DNA from: Aspergillus flavus
Lineage: Eukaryota; Ascomycota; Eurotiomycetes; Eurotiales; Aspergillaceae
Assembly (NCBI RefSeq): GCF_009017415.1
Contig: NC_092405.1
Span: forward strand, 3,658,001 to 3,722,000
DNA length: 64,000 nt
Direction of reading: 5' to 3'
Part shown: positions 46,684-58,550 of the stretch, in pieces
Layout: each line of letters opens with the position of its first letter
Position numbering within the stretch: the stretch's first letter is position 1
Program-made: the position numbers and the translations under genes
The notes under the pieces: generated by a model
Told to the model about the DNA's origin: nothing
The model's database searches: none
Seen by the model: the letters and a program-made list of their open reading frames with translations, nothing else

Positions 46684-48184
46684 ATGATTACCACAACCGC
46701 CATCGTTGCTCGTGAGCCCGAGCAGCCACTGAGCATAAACTGGACGATGGAGGAGGTCGAGGTATATACGCCTGGTGAGGGAGAAATACTTGTGGAAATG
46801 CGCGCGACAGGCATTTGTCATACGGATATAGTTCTATCATCTGTACCAACTGGGACAAGTGGAATCCAGTATCCAAAGATACTGGGACATGAAGGTATTT
46901 GATAATCCACAAAACCCCGTGATTGTATAAGCCGCGAGATGAGCTAGATAAATAGATAAAATATTCGGGTTTCGGACATGCTAAACGGTAACAGGGGCCG
47001 GTATCGTACGCGCACTAGGTCAGAATGTCAAGTCCGTCGAGGTTGGAGATCCAGTTCTACTCTCTTACTACTCCTGTTCATCCTGTGCATCGTGTCAGAG
47101 CGCGCATCCTGCATATTGCGAGGCGTTCGCCGGGGAGAATTACGTTGGACGGCAGGGAGGAATGAAAATCAGTAAGAATGGGGAAGAGCCCTGGTCCAAA
47201 TACTTTGGCCAGTCTAGCTTTGCCCGGCACAGTCTGGCGAGCGAAATCAGCGTTGTCAACGTTAAAGATATGATTAAGAGTGAAGACGAGCTCAAGCTCT
47301 TTGCGCCACTGGGATGTGGATTCCAAACTGGAATGGGCGCCATCTTGAACTCGTCTAATGCTGGCCCGGATGATGTTGTCATGATCTTGGGGCTGGGTGC
47401 TGTTGGGATGGGAGCGCTTATGGTATGGTTTTCTCAGTGCTCCATTCTGTGTTTTTCATAGGACTGATGACAAGATAATTAGACAGCTAAAATCCGTGAA
47501 TGCAAAGCTATAATTGTTGTCGATAAGGTTGAGGCGCGCCTGGAACACGCCAAACGACTAGGGGCATCACATACCATCAACACAGGAACCCCTGATAACC
47601 CAAACTTAAAGGATGCCGTTCGTCAACTATTTCCCTCAGGGGCGTCAGTAGTCATCGATACCACAGGTGTTCCCGTTCTGATTGAACAAAGCCTCCAGGC
47701 TACACAGAAAAGAGGCAAACTGGTGCTTATTGGGGTTCCTCCCTTAGGGTATGAGCTGAATGTCGATGTCGTGCAGCATATAAATGTGAGTGACCCTGAC
47801 CCTCTTTTCAAGCTCCAGGAAGTATTAACCATTTTCAATTGTAAATGATAGTCCGGTCGTTCGATAATAGGATGTATTGAAGGTGATTGTATTCCCAGCA
47901 AGGTATGATAGCCCTCTTCTTCTACGATTAAATGTATCGCAATTTCGATACTAACAATGACGAAGGCCATTCCGCAAATGATTCAATGGTATCGCGAAGG
48001 TCGCTTCCCAGTCGACCAGCTGGTCCGGTATTTTGATGTTAGTGACACTAGCCATCTGTCCTGGAGCGACACCCATTAGGCATACTGACATCTTTAAAAT
48101 TCTTAGGCCGCCGAATATAAACAGGCATTGAAGGGCATGAAGGAAGGGACCGCGGTGAAACCTGTTCTCGTGTGGGAACATTAG
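46684..48184 (+). CDS. Zinc-dependent alcohol dehydrogenase (MDR family)
   Basis: 380 aa from six exons: 46684-46894, 46995-47422, 47483-47785, 47852-47902, 47966-48037 and 48107-48184. All phases are consistent; exon 4 encodes only 17 residues. Catalytic zinc ligands are Cys45 (ATGICHTD), His69 and Glu70 (LGHEG) and Cys178 (LGCGFQTG). Structural zinc Cys are at 98, 101, 104 and 112. The Rossmann motif GLGAVG is at 203-208. Family members oxidise alcohols or reduce aldehydes, often aryl ones, with NAD(P). It is co-directional with the P450 and convergent with the decarboxylase. It could reduce the aldehyde or oxidise the alcohol produced in the same pathway (inference). Confidence 0.92.
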
Positions 48185-48518
48185 TGATGGTATTCTATTG
48201 TCCATAATCAACCTGCCTACGGGGCTTTCCGGAAAAGTGAAGTAATCATCGTTAGCATAGGTGTTAGGCTCAGGACCTGTAATGAAAGATTATATATTTA
48301 GTAGTTAGCTCTTTAAGCGACTATGCAAGGCCAAAAAAACATCTGACACCAACAAGTCTAGTCACTACGCAACCCGTGAAGGTAAGGCTCAAAGGAATGA
48401 ATTGGGGGCTGTCTTGTCACAAATCAACATGGAATTGGAATACCTAAAGCTAGAAACAAGATCACGTCTCACAGAACGAGAGCGCTGTCACAATTTAGAC
48501 GAAGTGTAGCAAAACACC
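48185..48518. other. Short convergent intergenic region
   Basis: 334 bp between the 3' ends of the dehydrogenase and decarboxylase genes. Nothing recognised. Confidence 0.5.
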
Positions 48519-49973
48519 TCAAGAGGTGAGCTTGGCCAATTCGCTATTGACAGCCAAATTAGTAGTTGCGATCTCAGGGTACTGTGCCTTGGGAATGAAT
48601 TGCAACTTCTTCACAGCGTCCCGCTGGAAGATAAGACAGTGAGTGGAACCACCACTATGGAAAGCCCCGATGACATCTCCTTTAGTGATAGTCTTTCCTT
48701 CTTCTGTATTGTCAAACCAATCACATGTGGATACTTCGGACATTCCAACGGGTACAAAACCAACCATCCCGATCTTTGCGCCGCCTGTGACATTGGTGTC
48801 AACGATGAGGACACCACGTGCAGCAATATGGGTGATATAGCGCTGGGATACGTCTGGACCTGCTGGGTCAGGACCATTCGACCCTCCGAATCCTGCTGCA
48901 GCCGTTTCGGCGAAGTATGTTCCATCAATCAGGCTGCGATATACAACCTTGCCGGTAACTGGGGCATTCCAACAGTGGTAGGAGTCGGCACTCAGGAAGG
49001 CTTGATAGACTGAGCCGCCGACGAAGCCGTCAACGTAAGATGCAACTCTTTCGTCTTGAGTAGCTCCTAGCATATCATGAAGCGAGTATGGTGTTCCCTT
49101 GAGCCAGAAAGTGTTGCGACGCGAAACATCAGTGTCGAACGACAAAGGGAATGATTCGCAGGCGTTGACGACAGCCGCGTCAGCTACGGGGCGAACACCG
49201 TCCTTGAACCTTCGAGTGAAGAAATCATCCCAACAAGCATAGTTGAAGAAGTTCTCTTGGGTGCCGTTCGCAGGGTGCTGGAATATCTCCGAGAAAGTTT
49301 TTTTTTTATCAGTCGTGGACTCATTCGCCTTGTTCACCAGCTGTTCGACTGCCGCGTCGGAACTCCACCCAGCATCGATCAGAGCCTGGTTGCCTCCCTT
49401 ATTACCATTACCCTGCGCTGTAGGGTCTTTGAGAAACTCATTCCACTTGTTCAGAATATCCTTGAGACACTTGTTCACTCTCGTATCCAAGAAGAATTGG
49501 CGTCCACTTGGCGTACCCATGGGCCAGTCAACAATGATGTTGAACGGAAACCCGATGAGACCGCTGGGTACGTTTGGGTTGTGTCTCAAAAAGTACTCAG
49601 GCACCTCAGTGAGGAGGGTATTGAAGAGGTATAGCATGGTCTTGTAGTTCCGGACCTGCTTCTTGAGAGTAGTCGGGTCCCTATCGTACGGGGCCTTCTC
49701 GGGGACTTCGTCGAACATGGAATGGGCGAGCATGTAAAGGGTTGAGTCATTCTCAATCAGCTTTCGGAACGTTTCAACTGGGTTTTCCACGTTATCACGC
49801 AGCTTCCGAGGGATTTCAGCCTTGGTCTTGTCCAACAGGCTTGAAAGCCAAGCTCGACGAAGCTCGACATTCTCGGGCATCCAATGCCCGTGACTGTGAA
49901 GGGAACTTCCCGTGGCTGGGGCGCCTGGGGCACGCTCGATGTAGGTAGGTATAATCCTGACTGACTGCATCAT
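48519..49973 (-). CDS. Pyruvoyl-dependent phosphatidylserine-decarboxylase-like enzyme (possible amino-acid decarboxylase)
   Basis: 484 aa, single exon. The N-terminal half (about 30-210; HGHWMPENVELRR, GFPFNIIVDWPMGTPSGRQFF) matches the PSDC N-terminal domain found in fungal PSD-like proteins, among them the tryptophan decarboxylase PsiD. The catalytic half has FFTRRFKDGVRPV (251-263), His333 in SADSYHCWNAPVTGKV, and the self-cleavage site FHSGGSTHC. Cleavage at Gly442-Ser443 would make the pyruvoyl group on Ser443. There is no transmembrane or mitochondrial leader, unlike true Psd1. So a soluble enzyme acting on a free amino acid is likely, though the substrate is not shown. It sits beside a P450 and an ADH, a plausible amine/alcohol pathway. 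Confidence 0.88.
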   Translation of the reverse strand: MMQSVRIIPTYIERAPGAPATGSSLHSHGHWMPENVELRRAWLSSLLDKTKAEIPRKLRDNVENPVETFRKLIENDSTLYMLAHSMFDEVPEKAPYDRDPTTLKKQVRNYKTMLYLFNTLLTEVPEYFLRHNPNVPSGLIGFPFNIIVDWPMGTPSGRQFFLDTRVNKCLKDILNKWNEFLKDPTAQGNGNKGGNQALIDAGWSSDAAVEQLVNKANESTTDKKKTFSEIFQHPANGTQENFFNYACWDDFFTRRFKDGVRPVADAAVVNACESFPLSFDTDVSRRNTFWLKGTPYSLHDMLGATQDERVASYVDGFVGGSVYQAFLSADSYHCWNAPVTGKVVYRSLIDGTYFAETAAAGFGGSNGPDPAGPDVSQRYITHIAARGVLIVDTNVTGGAKIGMVGFVPVGMSEVSTCDWFDNTEEGKTITKGDVIGAFHSGGSTHCLIFQRDAVKKLQFIPKAQYPEIATTNLAVNSELAKLTS

Positions 49974-52381
49974 GAAGCGGATTGCTATGGATGTATGGCG
50001 GAATGGTGCTGGGAAGGGTTGTTCAGTTTGAAAGCTATGAAGAATGGCGGATTCATTGTTCTTCGGGGAAACTTTTGGGGGTTTTTATAATCAATCCGTC
50101 ATGCTCAGCGTGATAACCAGAATTGCATCACTTCCATCGTACAGTGTATCGCAGAAAGTATGGTATGGTCGATGACGTTGACCCTGTCTTGAAGGTATGA
50201 GGGGTTTGCATGAATTAATATCATGATTGACGTGGCCCTCAGCCATATGCATCTCTGATGTGCATCCAATTATTGGAGTCAAGGTAGGAAGCCAATCGAC
50301 GTGAAACAAGAGCGTCGTTCCGTGGATTCCGAGTCGTGGGGCTCTTTCCCGGGCAAGACAATCAGGGTCTCGATGATCGTGATCATGGATTTCGCACTCG
50401 ATGTACGTGGCAGATTTACACCTTCCGCTATGGGATACTAGGCTAATGGGCCCTTCTCAAACGAGTCGGTTAATCCTACCTTATGCTGAGATAAGACCTC
50501 ACCACTATAGCTATCACCTTCAGTTCCAGAGAGCATGGCATACTAGACAGCTCGGTGCCGTGAATAGCATGCCGGTACATAGGCCTGGCCCCACACAGCG
50601 ATTCAATCACCTATCTTAGCTGTCAAATGGTCAGTGGGTGGTGGGGAGAGCTAGGAAACAGTAACAATCTGGTCATAGCTCTGATGGCACGGTACGGGCA
50701 TTAGCGTGGAAATATGCCTAGAGGAAGGACCGTACATCCATCTTTCATCCTTTCCTCTTCCTCGAATAGTGGGCTTTTCCCCACTCACATGGATTCCACA
50801 GTTCAGCTGAGTGACACCCTTCGGACATGGTACTTTTGTCATCACGATGCTACCTGCAAAAGAATACAGGTTTAAAACCCCTCAGTATGCAAGACATTGG
50901 TAGCTGTCAAGGAAATCCATTATGCGACGCATCTCTCTGCCGAATGATATCAGCTTTGGTTCTGAGAGCTTCCAGCTCGTGGGGCCATCAACGCAAGGAA
51001 TGATCTGTCCCATGCATGCTATCCTGCCAAGGAATGTTTGATTGGGCGCTATAATGCAGCGCTGGAAAGGATGCGCCACACCAACGGAATGCACGAAGCC
51101 TGATTGGAGTACAGGTGATGACATGGTCCTTCACGGCTGCATTTTGTCGCATTTAGCCAGCGACACTTCTCTCTGGTCTTCAATCTAATTCCTTGACTTT
51201 CTCATGCTGCAAATATGCATGTTTGACCCACCGTGAGGGGTACATCCGTGTAGAGCATCGAATGGTCGCAACGTTCGTTTACCACCGGAGCTGAAGTCGT
51301 TTCGTTAGCATTCAACAGCTACCCACCACATGTCGTAGAATGCCGCCTATACTTGGACAATACTTTGCATTTCAATGGTTCATGTTGGGTAGTGGGAGAC
51401 ATACAACTCACTTATTTAACCAAGGAACCGCCAGCCAACTACTCCAACCCTAGTTTCGACCAACTCAGGTGCAGCTAGGCTTTTTTGAAGGTATGCACTG
51501 ATTTCCCATGGAACGTCTCTGATACCCACTTTCATGATCCTGGATCATGCATCAGAAAGAGGAGGTTAGATAACTAGGATAATTAAGGATCGAGGAGGCC
51601 GTGTGCCTATTGTTTCCCATGAATCTCATGGGATTGTGCTCCGCGTGCCCATCGTAGCCTCGCTGAACCTAGCCTAATTGTCAAGTATGTTTTCACTTCA
51701 ACTGGAATTTGGAGAGAATAGGCAAATACCGCTTTGAAGCCCAAAAGACTCATCGGCACTCCAGCCACTGAGACTGCAAAGATGTTTCAGTCCGTCACTG
51801 ATGTGTGACAGCTTCGAGATAACTCACTACGCCGACCATGCTCTATGCAAGTCTCCGTTCGCTCATAATTTCTCTGGTAAGATCTTTCGGAGATTCAGAA
51901 GTCCAGAAGGTTCACACCGGTACTAGCATCAGTAGACTATATTCTGCTCAAAAAGAATAATGTCTTGACACCCTTAGGCAATTCGTATCTTCGTCTAGGA
52001 CGATGTGTCCGGAAACTATTTCGTAAAATGATAAATACACTGCTATTACGATTTGGTCTAGAATCTCAAATACTTTTTGTTTACCTTTACTTCATCAACT
52101 GCGCAGCGATGGCTGCAGTCTGGTCTATCACTGCCCAGTAACAGCCCATTTAAGGTAACTTGGTCTCCAACAGCATTGTCCTGTACATACGACTAGAAGC
52201 TCTAGATCAAGGAGACCCCAATCGGAAAATCAATCGGGTCGTGTCAACGTCAACTAACTATTCTCCCTTTCTTTATTTGCTAATCATCGGGGCCTCTAAA
52301 GCCGAGGTCTTAGGAGTGTTCATATAGATCCAAGCATCAGTTGGTTTAAGGCTTCACTTTCCACGTAATGGACTTTTTTCA
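49974..52381. other. Long intergenic region without a supportable gene
   Basis: About 2.4 kb. It holds the decarboxylase promoter at the left. Small frames at 50401-50619 and 50882-51124 have no motif or signal peptide. The 5' exons expected for the APH-like pseudogene could not be found just upstream of 52382. Confidence 0.45.
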
Positions 52382-53206
52382 GGAGAACAGCATCCCGATA
52401 ATTATGTCCAACTCCTGAACAAATACCTCAAATTGGCTCCGTACTTGCTGCCGCAGGATCGTTAGAGCCCGCTCAATCGGCCTACTCTTCGCCATCCAGA
52501 TTTAAACCCCAACAACATTCTCATTTGTCCCGACTCGGGTGCTATTTCTTCCATCATTGATTGGCAACACACAACAATCGAGCCGCGTCTCCTGGTTGCA
52601 GGCTATCCACGAGCATTTGAAAACCTAGATACCGAAGAACCCCCGAATCTCAAGGAGCCATCACTTCCGGCTGACTACGAAGCCCTCTCGGGAGAAGCAA
52701 AGATGGAAGCCGATGAGCTCCATCGACGACGCCTTCTCTTGCACTACTATCGTCTCTTCAATAGCGGCTTGAATAAAGCACACCTCAGTGCTCTAAGGGA
52801 TCCCCTGCTTTATCCTCGGCAACACCTTGTAGACAGGGCAGGGAGGCAGTGGAGTGGAAACCTGATGACCTTGAAGGGGGCCTTAATCCGTATGACTGAG
52901 TACTGGCCTAACCTGCCTGATACAAAGGATGTGACCTGTCCTGTACAGTTTACCAATGCTGAACTAGAGGAATTCTTCGAGAAGGAGGAACAGTTGTTTC
53001 AATTGAATCCGGTTGTAAATTTGTGGAGGGAGCAGATTGGTGGTGCTAGTGAGGATGGCTGGATCAGCAATGGAAATTATGAGTCTGCCCGGCAGAAAGT
53101 CGTGAAACTCATGGAGTCCCTGATAGCAATTGCTGAGGGAGACCAAGAAGGTATTGCGCTGTTGGAGAAGGGTTGGCCATTTAGAGATCAGGAGGGAGAT
53201 AATTAA
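52382..53206 (+). pseudogene. APH-like phosphotransferase (kinase-fold) remnant, 5'-truncated with in-frame stop
   Basis: A TTTTTTCAG splice-acceptor-like site at 52374-52382 precedes a frame reading EQHPDNYVQLLNKYLKLAPY. The frame then has a TAG at 52463-52465. It continues unbroken as RHPDLNPNNILI, the Brenner motif HxDxxxxN, then SSIIDWQHT, where DW replaces the DFG Asp-containing motif. It runs to a natural-looking stop at 53206 after an acidic C-terminal helical region (DELHRRRLLLHYYRLF). Fungal members of this aminoglycoside-phosphotransferase/AIM9-like group have 450-600 residues; here the N-lobe exons are missing. Non-functional copy, fairly sure. Confidence 0.8.
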
Positions 53207-53510
53207 GAATTTATAGTATACTTCCTTTCTATCGCACCGTATTAAGCTTCTATACAAGATATTGGTTCTCAAGTGCTTGCCTTTATTTTCGGACCTGTAG
53301 TATTTTCACAGCATATGTCAGGTAAGTAACGTTAAGAATATGTTACTAAGAAAAGGAAATCAAAAAGTGAAAGACAGGAAAAAAAAAAAAAATACGTAGA
53401 GGCAAGGAGCAAGAAAGATAAAATATTTTGTAGACTTCATCCCCTCAAGCATAGTCCTCAACAGCCGAATACATATTGAATGTATATGTTGTGGCCATAC
53501 AATTCCATAA
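53207..53510. other. Short intergenic with poly-A tract
   Basis: About 300 bp with a run of about 14 A near 53380-53393. Nothing else. Confidence 0.5.
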
Positions 53511-53822
53511 TCAGAAAGCCCGCCTCACATTGGATGTGCCGGTTGCTGTGTGCATATCCGTACCAGGTAGCTCGCCTACTAACCCTGGAAACTTCTCCTT
53601 AATTGCGCGACTGAACATATTAACAGGTGTTCTGCTCCGAGGGGGCGCAGTATTTTGACGTCTTGGGTCCTTGCGCCGACAGACAAACCCGATATAGAGC
53701 CCGATAGCAAGTAGGAAGATAGCTCCAAATGGGATACCGACAATCATCCCTATCTTGGATGACTCGGGAAGCATGGAGAAGGTACAATCGCAGAGGTGAC
53801 CTGCAGAGTCGGAGGGTGCCAT
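53511..53822 (-). CDS. Small single-pass membrane protein, unknown function
   Basis: 103 aa from ATG 53822. A short Cys-containing N-terminus (HLCDCTF) is followed by one strong transmembrane helix (about 24-48, KIGMIVGIPFGAIFLLAIGL). A basic cytosolic flank CRRKDPRR and a Pro/Arg-rich tail come next. The layout resembles the membrane-anchor end of fungal Ser/Thr-rich surface proteins such as the gene at 58551-59607. It may therefore be the last exon of a larger or decayed gene. No upstream exon was found. Confidence 0.5.
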   Translation of the reverse strand: MAPSDSAGHLCDCTFSMLPESSKIGMIVGIPFGAIFLLAIGLYIGFVCRRKDPRRQNTAPPRSRTPVNMFSRAIKEKFPGLVGELPGTDMHTATGTSNVRRAF

Positions 53823-56715
53823 AGTAGCGGTGTTCTAAGGCCAGGGCTGTTAGACCTTGTCTGGTGGTGGCTAGTGGAGATGGAATTCTTTTTTGGATGA
53901 ATAATGAGCTTTTGCTAATCGCACGACGTTAGCTTGTCTTCCTGGGCCCTTTATGGCATACATATGTTACCATCAGAGATAACTACTGTTCCGCAAGTCG
54001 TTATATCAAGAACGTAGTAGACGGCTACAGGTGATATCGTTCATTGCAGAATGAGATATACGAACCGAGAGGACAACATCCTGATATACCAAACATTAGA
54101 GAATAAGCATGTTCACTACTGGTAGGTCATATTCTATCTACAGTAGTTGGGAGTCTACCAGTTATTTTTAGAGGCGCACAGCCGATCCGTACGGCATTGT
54201 TTGGGGATATGACACAACGGCCTAACCCCCGACTTCGAATTCCTGACCTCTAATGGAGCGTCACATATGAAACATGTTAGAGCATGGTCTTACCATCAGT
54301 AGCAGTGTAGGAGTATTGGCTTGTCCTTTGGGTCTGGTTTGGAACAGCGCTTTGTTCACTCCAAGCGTGTATCACACACACATGTTAGTACGCTCTATAA
54401 ATAAAGATTTATTGTAACACAGTCATGATTGGAATATACCCAAAATAGACCATTTGGAAATTTATGATCATTACTTCATATGGTAAGCATACTCTTTTGT
54501 TCCTCTTTTGGACATTTATTATTCTTTCCCTGCCCATGAATCACAGGGGCGTAATTCACTAGCATGGAGGATAACCAGTCAAAGGTGGTCTGTTCCTTAC
54601 TGTCAGCTCTAATTGCATCACCGAATGAATCTATAATTAGATCTTAGATTATAGGTCATAATAGTACTACACAATATGGGTTGTTCGCTAAGGGTTACGT
54701 GAAGTGTGGTCTTCTATCTTGGTGTGTAGTACTACCCATAATTAACTAATGATACGCGTAAATAATCCTTCACCACCATTCGGCCATTCCTTGAAGTCCA
54801 TGTGAAGATAGATAATTAATGTCTACATCGACCATCACTTCCAGGTGTCCTTCTTATTCATGATCCTAATTCATTCCGGTTGGCCAGACGAATTAAAACT
54901 GACTAGCTAGCACAGTGGAGTTCGCCGTTGATAATGTCCGCCCCTTGCTGTGATTACTGATACCCTGCGTGGACCTCTATAGAAAGTGATCTACAGTGTC
55001 AACATTGGTGGAAGTGGTGATGAAAGCGCCAGCTACTAATGGATGAAGCTAAGCTGAGTGTGGTTCAGGCTGAATCTGAACGCCGAGGAATGTTATGTCA
55101 TTCCACGTAGATATGAGGAAGTTCATGATTGAATGATGTATTCTTTCACATCTTTGACAACCTTTCGTATTCACATTTTGAAGCATATAGAGTTCTTTAG
55201 AGATACCCCTTAATGGCTGTCTATATTAATCTCCTTCTATTTCCTATTGACCCTCCCCTCGCCACACAGCAGGATTTCAACTCTTTAGATGGTATATATA
55301 TTTTTCTCTGGTGAGTCTTGACATGATTCCATATGGCCTGTGTGTCTTGCTGTGCCAATATTTGTACAGCATTCAATAATATAGCCAGTTTTTTCCGTCA
55401 TCCAAGCCCCATGCGCATTGCTTTCCCGCTACAGTGATGTCCTATCGGTTGACAACAACGAACCGCAACGGAGGACAGTTTTATGCCTTGTGGTAACAAG
55501 GTGTATTTCATCAAAATGTGTCAATGCTCACTAGTTTGTGGCTTCCTCAAGAACCACTTTGTCCTCTCCAAAAGCAAACTTTGTGACGCGGAAAAGCAAG
55601 CATTTCGAAGCATTAATTCTTAAAGTCTTCGACACACCAATGGTGTTGCGTCCGCTAGCCCGCCGCGCAATGTTCCCAGTCGACACCTGTGAGCTGTCTT
55701 TCTTTGCCAGTCATGCCTGCCCCCGACTGAGCTGGATCAGCTCCTGAGACGGTGTGTCAGTTGTCGCCAAAGCTCGAGGAAGATACCATCATGTGGCGAG
55801 CTTCGCTATGTGTCCATACATACTAACTAGAAGCCTCTATCAACGGAGCGAAATATACTGCTGCTTAGCTTCAGGACCTTGGGCACCTCAGTACGGCGAT
55901 AGACTATTAGCTCTCTGACCCAATGCTTATAACGAGCTTACGTGGTTGATGGTTGGAATTTCCCCATATCAGGAGCAGATTCATTTCCACGTTCCGGAGC
56001 CACAATCTAGGAGACGTGACGAGGGGAGACAAATAGTTTCTAAGTCGAGGATACATGGCCGCTCTCGAAGGGCAATTCATGGCTTATGCTAGGTCATACA
56101 AACGTGACATGGGACAGTCCATGAAGAGTCAATGGAATCCAAAGCTCCCTGTCACTCACAGAAGGAGGTAAACATACAATTTATACGGCTTTCAAGCTTG
56201 GAGGAGCTCACCATGAGAAGTGTGTAGCCCAGGCAGCTCCAACTAATTCTGCCAGGCTAAACACTTCAATATTGATAGAGGCGGACAACTAAGACTCAGG
56301 GTGTGGCCGAGAATGAACAAATTAGTATGTCACTAACTGCAAAATGACCGACCATCTAGCGCCTGTATATCGTACTTCAAGCATAATGGCACACACACTC
56401 ATCATGGCATTGGGCATTGTGCCTAATCCTCTAGATTCCTTCTCCGGCACCGTGCACATGCGGAGAATTCTCTGGAGCTTATCACATAGAGGACGCGGTA
56501 ATGGCCGATGTGATTGCAGACAACGGAAATTTGGATCATTACCACCGAAGAACGATCCAGTAAATTTAACCTCGAATATTTCATCCTAAATGTGAATTAT
56601 GCAGGGTTCTGTATGTTTCAACCTGAGCTGATTCTCCAAGCCTCCATTGCCATTACGACAGATATTTCCCCAATCACATCTTCAATGGTTCAATAAGCCC
56701 GTTTACCAATAGACG
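53823..56715. other. Gene-poor AT-rich stretch
   Basis: About 2.9 kb. Open frames at 55538-55747 and 56344-56589 lack recognisable domains. The first begins with GTG. No inverted repeats or transposase motif were noticed. Confidence 0.45.
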
Positions 56716-57485
56716 ATGTGTTGCGCCTTTCAGTCAAAACTCCCGGAGGGTACACCTGAGGGTATTTGGTCCACAATCGGGGCCGTAAAGCGCCTAGTAA
56801 TCAGGCAGCGATCTAATCCGAAAGGAGAGCCATATATGTTGCTGCACAATGCTCCCCTTGTTATTATAGAAAGCATAGGCGAAAACAGGAAGCTGATTGG
56901 ATCGAGAGGGGTCCAGTTCTGTTATGGTTCTACAACGCGCCGGCTGATGATGAATTTCCCCAGCGCTCCCCATGTGGCAGCTAGATCATTAGGTCATATA
57001 TTTCGCCGGGTATTTAATATTTCTGGACTGGCAGACAATTACGAGAGGCTTAGCTCATGACCTGCCGATAATGGTCGTGTGAAGAAAGAACCTGATGACC
57101 AAGGGGTACGATGCCAGGAATATCTCCCAGCCAGACGGAACCAGAACTGGTCCACAGTGGCCTTAGAGTGTGGATGGTCCGAGTCACTGGCCCAGCTGAG
57201 GAGGGAGGCGAGTATATGGATTTTGAGAGAATGGCAGTTACCATAATTTCGGTTGAACGTTGCCAGCATGAAATCCAAGTGGAAACGTGAGTGCCCACAG
57301 CCAGCGTAGCGCCAGGGGTAGTCTGCATTTTCAGTCTGTTTGTGCCCAAACCATATCTAGCAAGGAGACGACGGGTGGTAAACTAATAAAGGGCCCTTAT
57401 TTGCGTATCACCTCCGCGGAATTATGGCTGCGTGGACCAACAGAAGGGGAAGGGGTGATATTATCCGGCAATAGTTATACCCCTC
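56716..57485 (+). pseudogene. Decayed fungal Uma2-like (PD-(D/E)XK-type) protein
   Basis: The frame from ATG 56716 reads RRLMMNFPSAPHVAARSLGH and FNISGLADNYERL. It meets TGA at 57058-57060 and continues in the same frame as ADNGRVKKEPDDQ, then NWSTVALECGWSESLAQLRR. This is the family's hallmark block, where the Glu is a putative nuclease residue. It shifts frame near 57231 to MAVTIISVERCQHEIQVET. It shifts again to GPYLRITSAELWLRGP ending near 57485. Proteins of this group are common, mostly uncharacterised and multi-copy in ascomycetes. At least one stop and two frameshifts make it inactive. Family recognition is from memory of motif patterns, not a search. Confidence 0.6.
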
Positions 57486-58550
57486 CACTAAACAGTGCTA
57501 ATCCGGCTTATAGGCCGGACGAGGTCGCGGTGATGCCCCCGGGTCTCTGTGGCTTCCGCAAAAGCCTCTTCCTCCGCGATAGGTTCCTGTCCCTTCGCAA
57601 ATGGTCACGTTGACCAACGTCCTTAAAGTCCCTGCGAGTAGGGGTCTCGCTTTGGTAGGTCCACCAAGACGCCCGAGGGAGCCCCCAGGATTGCGTGGGA
57701 TCGACCGGTGCATGCTGTTAATACCGATGTTAACGACTGGGCTTCGGGTCAGTTTGTTGAACTTTCTGCGGACGTGGTTCATCTCGCGTCTAGGTGTCAA
57801 CCTCGTAGTTCTGCTGGGTATCCTACCCTGGAGAGGCTTGTAACTTCTATCTGGCCGAGAAACGCGGTTAATCTGCGACGGCCGTTCGGTTGTTCTGCTA
57901 GTACGACTACGGCCAGCTAGCTCATGTAGCGATCCGTGCCATACAGTGACCTTGAGTGTTCACTCGAACCGGAATGAGATACATAATATCTTAATCGCCA
58001 TCAAACGGGAGATTAGCACGCACCAGAATAGATATTAAGTGTCGACAATTAGGTGTGGTCCTCTGAAGGTCATTAGGAGACTGTATTAGATGATTTTGAT
58101 TCTACAGATCAAATGTCGATGAGTATCTGTTTATGACGAGAGAGGTATAATAGAACGCACTGGTTCAAGGCCGGTCGGCATTTCGGAATATGCGTCACTA
58201 TGCATATTATAGCTTGAGGGAGTGGAGTATTGTCTATCTGGTATCTACTATAGATGAAAAGATAATGTCGTTAGATTTTCAGCTATTTGCGTGCAACATG
58301 GTAGGTTGTAATTCAGTATTGACTCAGTAAAAGACAAGATGAAACCCTTGCGACAGGAACAAAAGGAGAGCAAAATCAACATCGAGGAGGTCCTACAGAC
58401 AAGCTAAGAACCAATGAGGCACTGCAAGCATTCAGTCTAGACATGAGCATAAAGCTACTCTGGCCTACCAGGCTGCCGCTATGCCTCTGCTATAATATTT
58501 CGTGGCTCCCCAATTGGCTTGCTCGGGGAGCTGCAAGCCGATGACACGGT
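57486..58550. other. GC-rich island (57.49-57.93 kb) then AT-rich spacer
   Basis: 57490-57930 is clearly richer in G+C than its surroundings. It is open in overlapping frames on both strands (plus 57601-57843 and 57708-57920; minus 57498-57800), and none matches a family I know. After 57930 the DNA is AT-rich and empty up to 58550. Confidence 0.4.

Noticed and set aside
48600..49647. Plus-strand frames of up to 137 aa
   Set aside because: Shadows of the intact minus-strand decarboxylase gene.
54216..54255. Possible tRNA T-arm (TTCGAATTCC)
   Set aside because: No acceptor, D or anticodon stems can be paired around it.
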